Origin: Setaria digitata
Lineage: Eukaryota > Nematoda > Chromadorea > Rhabditida > Setariidae
DNA length: 15,637 nucleotides
Assembly (NCBI GenBank): GCA_003640385.1
Contig: RCAB01000851.1
Span: 1 to 15,637, forward strand
Direction of reading: 5' to 3'
Below are positions 9,647 through 15,637 of this stretch, in pieces (positions within the stretch are counted from its first letter, which is position 1; each line of letters starts with the position of its first letter). Both the position numbers and the translations under genes were made by a program. Below the pieces are notes generated by a model. The model was not told the origin of the DNA, did not search any database, and saw only the letters and a program-made list of their open reading frames with translations.

Positions 9647-10549
9647 AATCAGTTTACAATTAGCAACGTAAGTTATCAACATAGTTTGGTTTAAGATAAT
9701 ACTAAATAGAGTAACACCTTATACATCTTATATGAAAGGAAACAATGAGAGTACATATCATTAAGATAATATATGAAAGTAGTACAAATTATAGAATTGT
9801 GATAAATGATTGTTACTTTTTTTAATTTATCCTTATCACTCACTATTCATGAACACTTGTCTATGATAGCAAAAATAATGACAAATATACATAAATTTCT
9901 GGAATGAAAATTTATAATTTTGAAAAAGATTTTTCTCCTTTTTTGTTTTTTAATAAGATAATAAAAAGTGCGATAATTAAAGAGAAATATCGAAGAGGAA
10001 AAACTCCGTGAAATCTTGATGTGAGGGATATTTTAATCACCGGAAAGACGTTATTATAAAAATTGATGTACATATATATACTTTTTTAATGCAACAAAAT
10101 TTAAAAAAAAAAAAAAAAGATAAAAACTGAAGTATTTAAATACTCAATATACGTACAATGTATAGAAAAGGCACGTGCAAACGGCGATCAAATAATAATC
10201 TAATTGTAAATCTCTAATATTTCAATAGCTGAATTTAATTAGGGAAAATTTTATAGCTTACAAAAGTTCGAATACTTTTTGATAAAATGAGAAAAGAAAA
10301 GGCAAAAAGGAGAAATTTTGTAAAGATGTGGAAGCGAACATATATTCATGAATTTCTTTCGTTTCGTAAAAATTAAGTTCGCGTAAATTACACTTATATT
10401 TTTATGCAGCAGTGGAAAAAAATCATTAGATAAAAGATGAAATATTTGAAAGAAAAAACACAACCAATAAAAAAGAAATTATAAATTGCGAAAATGAAAA
10501 ACAAACAAATAAAAAACGTCAAAAAAAAGAGATTTTGTTCAAATTTAAA
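9647..10549. other. AT-rich region downstream of the FLYWCH gene
   Basis: This includes the probable 3' UTR of the FLYWCH gene. I see no clear AATAAA on the minus strand close to its stop; an ATTAAA variant lies near 10235-10240. No coding exon is supported. The minus-strand open frame at 10251-10463 is Phe/Lys/Leu-rich noise. Confidence 0.45.
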
Positions 10550-13500
10550 TTATAAATAAGCTGGCTGTTTGAAATTTTGATACATAACACGCATACATTT
10601 GCCTCGGACAGCCCAGAGGAATTGATTCCAATATGCTTTCTGCCATATTTCACGACTGAAAATGACAATTACAAATTAAAAAAAATTAACAGCTAAATTT
10701 AAATTTCGAACTAATTGCACAAGAATAATTATTTTATACGATAAATATCATTTATAGCATATGAAGAATGATGGAATAAAAATTTTCCAATATAATCTGA
10801 AAAATATACCAAATTGAGAAATGTGAGGCGAAAATTTTCATATTATCAATCATTTTTTTTTTTTTTTTTTTTTTTCTTCTGAATTACTTGATAACAATGA
10901 CAACTCACTGCAATAAAATAACCCAATCAATTCTCTTTTTTTCTTCACCATTCTAAGAAAACTTTTTTTTTCTTTGCAAAAGGGCGGAAAATGAACGGTT
11001 TTGCAAATTCATAGATTATGAGTAAAATTAGTGATGTTATCAAGCTATATTATCACTACTATCAATTACACCAATTCATACCTTAACTCAGTGCCATTAA
11101 ATCTCTCGATTACAAGCACGACTGTTCCACCATCCAATAACACAATACTTCTTCCCTTCAATGCAGGATCATTAGGCTCGAAACAAAATTCGCTATTCCT
11201 GTAAAACTATGAATATTTTATTATTTTACCAGTTAAAAACTTTATTATTAACGAATTTTATTCTTCAAATAATTTGTCAAAATTGTCAGCTGCATCCTTT
11301 CTTTTTTATGTGTTTTCTAACCTTTATCATAGCAGTGAATTTTTATTGCTACTTATTCATTTTTTTAATCATTATTTCCACAGAGATAAATTTAATTATC
11401 GCAAAAATAAAAACAAAAATAACATGCTTGAATAAAAAAAAAAAAAAAAGGTAGTGACAGTGATTCAGTAAAATTATCAACTGGTTTAAATTTTACATGT
11501 CTATTATGAAAGGTAAAAATAAATATACATATATCAGTAAGACCTTTGAGTGAAAGTGAACGTATGATTAATTTCAGTAGCTAATTGCAACATTCCTGTT
11601 ATTCTCTGCTCATCCGCTAATTGATATGCGGGAGGAAGATATGATGACATTAATAGTTGCGATGCTGTCGCTTCTTTCGACTGAAAATAAAAATTTTTTT
11701 TTTAGTCAAAAAAAAAAGGGAAGAAAATGTTTCAATTCTGAAAAATTATCAAAATGCAAAGCTAATAAGGAATTCGAAGTTCGCTTTTGCGGTTAAAAAA
11801 TTATTATCTTTTTAATTATTAAATTTAGAATTGTGATATAAAACCGTCGTTTTATGGTTATTTACAGCACAACTAGCCTTAACAAATACTAGTAATAATA
11901 TGTTAGTTCAAAAGAGTAATAGATAACAACCAGTACTAAATAATAGGTTTATTTTCCATTTAGGATTTAAATGATGGAAAAAACTTTGAATTACCATAAT
12001 TATTCATTTTAAGCAATTCAAAGCCCTTTAACAATTTTTTAAATTCTTAAATCTATTAATCGTTCTAAATTCTTAATTTCTCCTATTGCTATAATATATC
12101 TGCAATGTGCACTTGCCTAATTTTACATATCCTTAGGAAGCTATGAATGAAAATAATACATAAAAGAGTCTACTAACTTAACTATTATTAATAACCATAC
12201 CATATGAATGCAATATACTGATTGTAAACGACAAACAATAATTTATATTATATGCATTCTCGCGAAGATTGAAATTAGCCAAGAGGAAAATTTTGCTTAT
12301 CAAAGAGAAAGAAAGTATGAAGCTCACTTCGCGACTGGCATCAGGTAATAAATTAACGGTAGCATTCATGACAAATTGCGTAAGAACATCTTGCTGAGTG
12401 GTAGATGGAAGTGATAGTTCGGGATTTCTTTCAATATCTGAAAAATATTCAATGGAAGAAGAAAGAGTGCAAATGACTAAAAACAACTTTATCTGCATAT
12501 TTGACTAGACTAAATAAATTTAGTTTTACTTAATTGGTGTAATTGCAACTGCAATTTTTCTCAATTATAATTCCTCCAATTATGTTTGCTTNAAGAGAAT
12601 TTAAATTTAGTTTTACTTAATTGGTGTAATTGCAACTGCAATTTTTCTCAATTATAATTCCTCCAATTATGTTTGCTTTTAATTTTATTTTTGTGCCATT
12701 AAACGAAATGACAAACAATAACTAAAATAAAATTATGCAAACAATAAACGAGTATACTAAATTTCTTGCTAGATTTTTTAATAAGATTCCAATAACCTAA
12801 TTGATATTTTCATGAAGTTACGCGAATCAGAAGAAAAAAACAAAACAAGATCAGAAATGATATAAAACTACTCACGTCAACGTTACAGATCACCTTATAT
12901 GGCAGTTGCTCAAAGCATCTACGTAAATTTTTACACGTCACAATTTTTTTTTTCCTTCCGCACATTTCTCTTCCACACTTTCAAATTGTCTTCTGTGATG
13001 GATGAATGCCTTCCAATTGCAACATCACTGATTCAACAATTACAAAAACTCTTGAATCCACGACATCAATAATGAATGAATCCAAAATGTTAACGGATTT
13101 ACGATGTCCAATTCACGATGCGAATGATGATGAATCCATGATGTTGCAATTGAATGATGCATTTTATAAATTATTGTGTGTTATTTTGAATTCTCACTAA
13201 AAATCAATCACGCCATATATCTTCCTTCCGTTATCAATCGATAATCTAATGACATTTCATCATCACGAATAATAATCAAATGTTGATACAATCACACTGA
13301 TAGCAAACAAATGTTGATATAATCTGATAATTTGATAAGTAATATGTGAATGTTGTCAACAACAAATGTTATTATCATTCATACATTATTTATCATCATT
13401 TTCTTTTTTCTTTTCAAATAATTTTAACGCAAACGACATTACCATATCGAGCGCAATTTTTTTGTGCGTTAAAAATGACATCAAATAATATATGAAATTA

Positions 13501-14478
13501 TTACTCAATCATACCTATATCAGATCATACACTTTACGTGCTTATAATATCTACATGTCATTTTAGCATTAATTAATTAAAAATTTCCGCTAATTAATAC
13601 AATATTAGAAGAGGGAAGAAGTAACGTAAAAAAGCTCAGAACAAAGAGGAAAAATTTACTTACTTTGCAAGAAATCCGTAACATAATATGGATCTTTGGC
13701 TGTATGATCATGTTCACCACTTGCAAACAGGCACATTTTATCGGAGGTAAAAATAATCGCATACATTCGAAAATTACAACGAGTACGTCGCCAATTATTA
13801 CAGCGATAAAAAACTTTTGTTCCGTGAACTGACGTGACGCTTTTACGTTTCGATACTTTTTCACGTCGACGTACTTCGTCCATTTCTTCGCATGACGTAT
13901 ACCAACCATAATTACGCCATTCACGTTTCATTTTGTTAAATACTATAAAATGTGATATTAATTAGTAGTAGTAATAGTAATAAGTAGTAGGAATAGTAAT
14001 GATAGTAGTGATTAGTAATATTAATGATAATTAACAATGGCAATAATAAGTTATTAATAAATAAATAGTAGGAAAAGTGATATATAATAGGAAGATCAAA
14101 ATTCAGCAGTACTTTACTTCTTCAAAGATATTTTCATTAAATACGCAAATACATGCAAGCATACACACAGATACATGTTATACAATTTATTTAAAAACTT
14201 TTAATTTTTCAAATTTTTTTATTAAATTAACAAAACTAACTGAATTTTTTCTTTTTTTTTTTTAAGGCATGAAAATTATGGGAAAAAGAAGAAAATAATA
14301 AATAACAGTTTTTCTTCGAAAAATAAAACAACAAAACTTGATTATCAATCATCAAATTAGCATTATACATGATTATACACTATAGTTCAGTTTAAATTAT
14401 TTAAAAAAAAAAAAATTTTTTTAAACAATTTAAAAATGTAAGTGAAGCTTCATTAATTTCTAGCGATATTGAAGAGTG

Positions 14479-14516
<38 letters not shown>

Positions 14517-15161
14517 AGAGAGAGAAAAAAGAAGAAGAAGAAATAACATTATTAAAGTAAGATTGATTAATTAGTCTTCACTAAACGTTTCCCCAACTTT
14601 TCAATAATATCCATCGATCTATTATCATCTATCATTTTTTTTACTTTAGCAAATGTTATCACCCGCCGTTTTGTATCGTAATCAAATGTATCGTAACATG
14701 ATAAATACTACTGTACAAAAACATTCCCAATGCTTCTTATATGTAAAACTTATATAGTTAATTTAACAATTAATTTAAATCCCTTATTGATCAATACTTC
14801 CACTAATTAATTCGGCCTCTATTTGCACATTTAAATAACGATTAAATTTTTCGCCACTAATCATTCATAGAAATATGCTACAGTTGATTTAATACAAAAT
14901 TAAAAATTTTGCAAAAACTTCCATAACTTACGAGGTGAATCAACAACAGCGCAATTATCAATAGTTTCACCATTGCTTATCGATATGTGATTATCAGTTG
15001 ACTGATGACTATGATCATGATGTTGATGTTGATGTGAATAATTATAACTGGTACTAGGTCTTTCTGCCAAAGCCTCATCAAATTCTTCATCACATTGTAA
15101 ATCAATTGATTTAATATTATCTTCTTGTTGCTTCTGCTGTTGCTGTTGTTGTTGTTGTTGC

Positions 15162-15195
<34 letters not shown>

Positions 15196-15220
15196 GCTGC
15201 TGCAGTTGTACGGTTTCCAT
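10550..15220 (-). CDS. PolyQ protein with one FLYWCH-like zinc-binding domain, six exons
   Basis: Probable nuclear DNA-binding protein. Exons 5' to 3': 15220-14932, 13942-13664, 12437-12328, 11680-11544, 11198-11082, 10655-10550. All introns are GT-AG, phases agree, and the sum is 1038 nt (345 residues plus TAA). Domains in order: 23 consecutive Gln (7-29); acidic DEEFDEALAE; His-rich HQHQHHDHSHQ (63-73); FLYWCH-like domain at about 104-180 with Cys144, Cys152, His174 and His176 (C-x7-C-x21-H-x-H), having YRC where most family members have WxC; then about 165 unrecognised residues including SIVLLDGGTVVLVIERF and a Trp-rich basic end (REIWQKAYWNQFLWAVRGK). FLYWCH fingers bind DNA in nematode factors such as PEB-1 and the FLH proteins; a PEB-1-type orthologue is possible but untested. 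The start is uncertain: the frame stays open upstream to 15337 with a Ser-rich stretch and a possible acceptor (AACAG, exon from 15318), so the true N-terminus may lie in an earlier exon. Confidence 0.78.
10656..11081 (-). other. Intron 5 of the FLYWCH gene
   Basis: Donor GTATGA, acceptor CATTTTCAG. It contains a T run of more than 20 bases around 10853-10875 and otherwise AT-rich sequence; nothing else is visible. Confidence 0.75.
11199..11543 (-). other. Intron 4 of the FLYWCH gene
   Basis: Donor GTCTTA (weak), acceptor AGTTTTACAG. The plus-strand open frame inside (11209-11454) is Phe/Ile/Leu-rich and ends in a lysine run from poly-A, so I treat it as noise. Confidence 0.7.
11681..12327 (-). 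other. Intron 3 of the FLYWCH gene
   Basis: Donor GTGAGC, acceptor TTATTTTCAG. AT-rich, with no further feature seen. Confidence 0.7.
12516..12678. repeat. Perfect 76-bp duplication around a single N (12592)
   Basis: Bases 12516-12591 and 12603-12678 are identical over 76 positions, with N12592 and 10 other bases between them. As at 9186, this suggests a contig join across an unmerged overlap. It lies in an intron, so it does not affect the coding model. Confidence 0.93.
13012..13154. repeat. Imperfect inverted repeat, 24-bp arms, in intron 2
   Basis: The arm 13012-13035 (starting TCCAATTGCAACATCA) is the reverse complement of 13131-13154 at 21 of 24 positions, with a 95-base spacer. The spacer has further short complementary pieces (GACATC near 13062, GATGTC near 13103) and repeated GAATCCA. 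It could fold as a hairpin in either transcript. Confidence 0.7.
13943..14931 (-). other. Intron 1 of the FLYWCH gene
   Basis: Donor GTAAGT (perfect consensus), acceptor ATTTTATAG. It contains an irregular TAG/GTA-rich stretch (about 13962-14020) and the A35 plus GA tract at 14479-14543. No coding exon is supported. Confidence 0.75.
14479..14543. repeat. A35 run followed by GA and GAA repeats
   Basis: Thirty-five A (14479-14513), then GAGAGAG..., then GAAGAAGAAG. It is a purine-only tract in intron 1. Its true length is uncertain, because such runs are poorly resolved in assemblies. Confidence 0.9.
15134..15202 (-). repeat. Polyglutamine-encoding CAA/CAG repeat
   Basis: Twenty-three consecutive Gln codons on the minus strand, 17 CAA and 6 CAG. 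The CAG codons sit at the ends and at two interior positions. Mixed codons usually stabilise such tracts against expansion. Confidence 0.95.
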
Positions 15221-15637
15221 TGTTATACATGATGATAATAACGATGTTGCTAATGATGATGCTGATGATGACGATGATGATGAAGATTTCACAGTTTCCA
15301 CTATAGCTACTACTGTACCTGTTATGTCATTTTGTTTCTAATAAAATCGCTTATAACATATTCAAATACTAAAAGTAAATAATTCAAAAATAAACAAAAC
15401 AACAACAACAACAACAACAAGCTATACATGGTAGTATGATTGTACTATGTGTGTATATCTAACATGCACATAATATTAGCACTTTTTGTTATTTATTTAA
15501 AGCTAAATTCTAAACAGTTATATTCATTATTATCATTATTAAATATGCGCAAGTTATCATCACTGTTAGTATTACTAAAAAAAAAAAAAAAATTATCACT
15601 TTCCACAACAGTGAATGTCATTAACATTACTGTCTGT
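15221..15637. other. Region 5' of the FLYWCH gene, possible further exon
   Basis: Bases 15221-15318 may belong to the FLYWCH first exon (Ser-rich frame, see gene entry). Further out, a T-run acceptor on the minus strand near 15580 is followed by an open Asn/Asp-rich frame (about 15576-15495). A weak GTTTAG donor inside it would join in phase with an exon starting at 15318. This is speculative. Confidence 0.3.
15398..15420. repeat. (AAC)n microsatellite
   Basis: Twenty-three bases of AAC/CAA repeat on the plus strand. On the minus strand it reads GTT, complementary to the CAA polyglutamine tract about 200 bp away. Confidence 0.9.

Larger units (their letters stand above)
12438..13663 (-). other. 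Intron 2 of the FLYWCH gene
   Basis: The largest intron (1226 nt), with donor GTAAGT and acceptor ATATTTTTCAG. It holds the second N-flanked duplication (12516-12678), an imperfect inverted repeat (13012-13154) that overlaps a 64-codon plus-strand open frame, and two copies of CAAATGTTGATA (13277-13288 and 13308-13319). Confidence 0.75.

Noticed and set aside
9369..9663. Open frames on both strands with Tyr-Ile repeats
   Set aside because: Translation of the TA microsatellite and hairpin.
6099..10549. Operon linking the FLYWCH gene and iPGM
   Set aside because: Same strand, but about 4.4 kb apart and unrelated in function; nematode operon spacing is usually far shorter.
11209..11454. 81-codon plus-strand open frame
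   Set aside because: Hydrophobic AT-derived peptide inside intron 4, ending in a lysine run from poly-A.
13577..13924. Second minus-strand frame over the FLYWCH exon
   Set aside because: Out-of-frame shadow; the other frame has the Cys/His spacing and joins neighbours in phase.
14077..14265. 62-codon plus-strand open frame
   Set aside because: Low-complexity product in intron 1, ending in a Phe run.
1..15637. tRNA, rRNA, CRISPR array or bacterial (for example Wolbachia) insertion
   Set aside because: No cloverleaf-like GC-rich segment, no regularly spaced direct repeats and no long intronless bacterial-type frames were seen.

Overview
The window looks like nuclear DNA of a spirurid, most likely filarial, nematode. 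The non-coding DNA is very AT-rich and full of homopolymer A/T runs. Genes are split by short GT-AG introns with TTTCAG-type acceptors. The best gene encodes a cofactor-independent phosphoglycerate mutase close to the filarial enzyme as I remember it; this is from memory, no search was run. The species is not determined.

Layout: (1) 1-768, AT-rich, no convincing gene. (2) About 769-1081, plus strand: a possible small unrecognised gene, tail-to-tail with the next one. (3) 1421-6074, minus strand: a complete 12-exon gene for a 517-residue phosphoglycerate mutase with all expected catalytic and metal-binding residues, and a probable trans-splice or 5'-UTR acceptor at 6097-6098. (4) About 6.1-10.5 kb: a long AT-rich region holding the iPGM upstream DNA (E-box palindrome, GA/TC tract, paired dyad motifs, TTCACG cluster), an orphan coding-like exon on the minus strand (7971-8173), a sequence duplication around a single N, and a TA microsatellite next to a 43-bp hairpin. 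(5) 10550-15220, minus strand: a six-exon gene for a protein with polyglutamine, a His-rich stretch, one FLYWCH-like C2H2 zinc-binding domain and an unrecognised C-terminal half. Its 5' end may extend further. (6) To 15637: AT-rich, with a CAA repeat on the plus strand.

The two firm genes are both on the minus strand but are about 4.4 kb apart and functionally unrelated (central glycolysis; putative DNA binding), so nothing suggests an operon. The more novel material is the FLYWCH/polyQ gene, the orphan exon, which is splice-phase compatible with it, the small plus-strand gene, and several inverted or paired motifs. Both N positions sit inside near-perfect duplications that look like contig-overlap artefacts.
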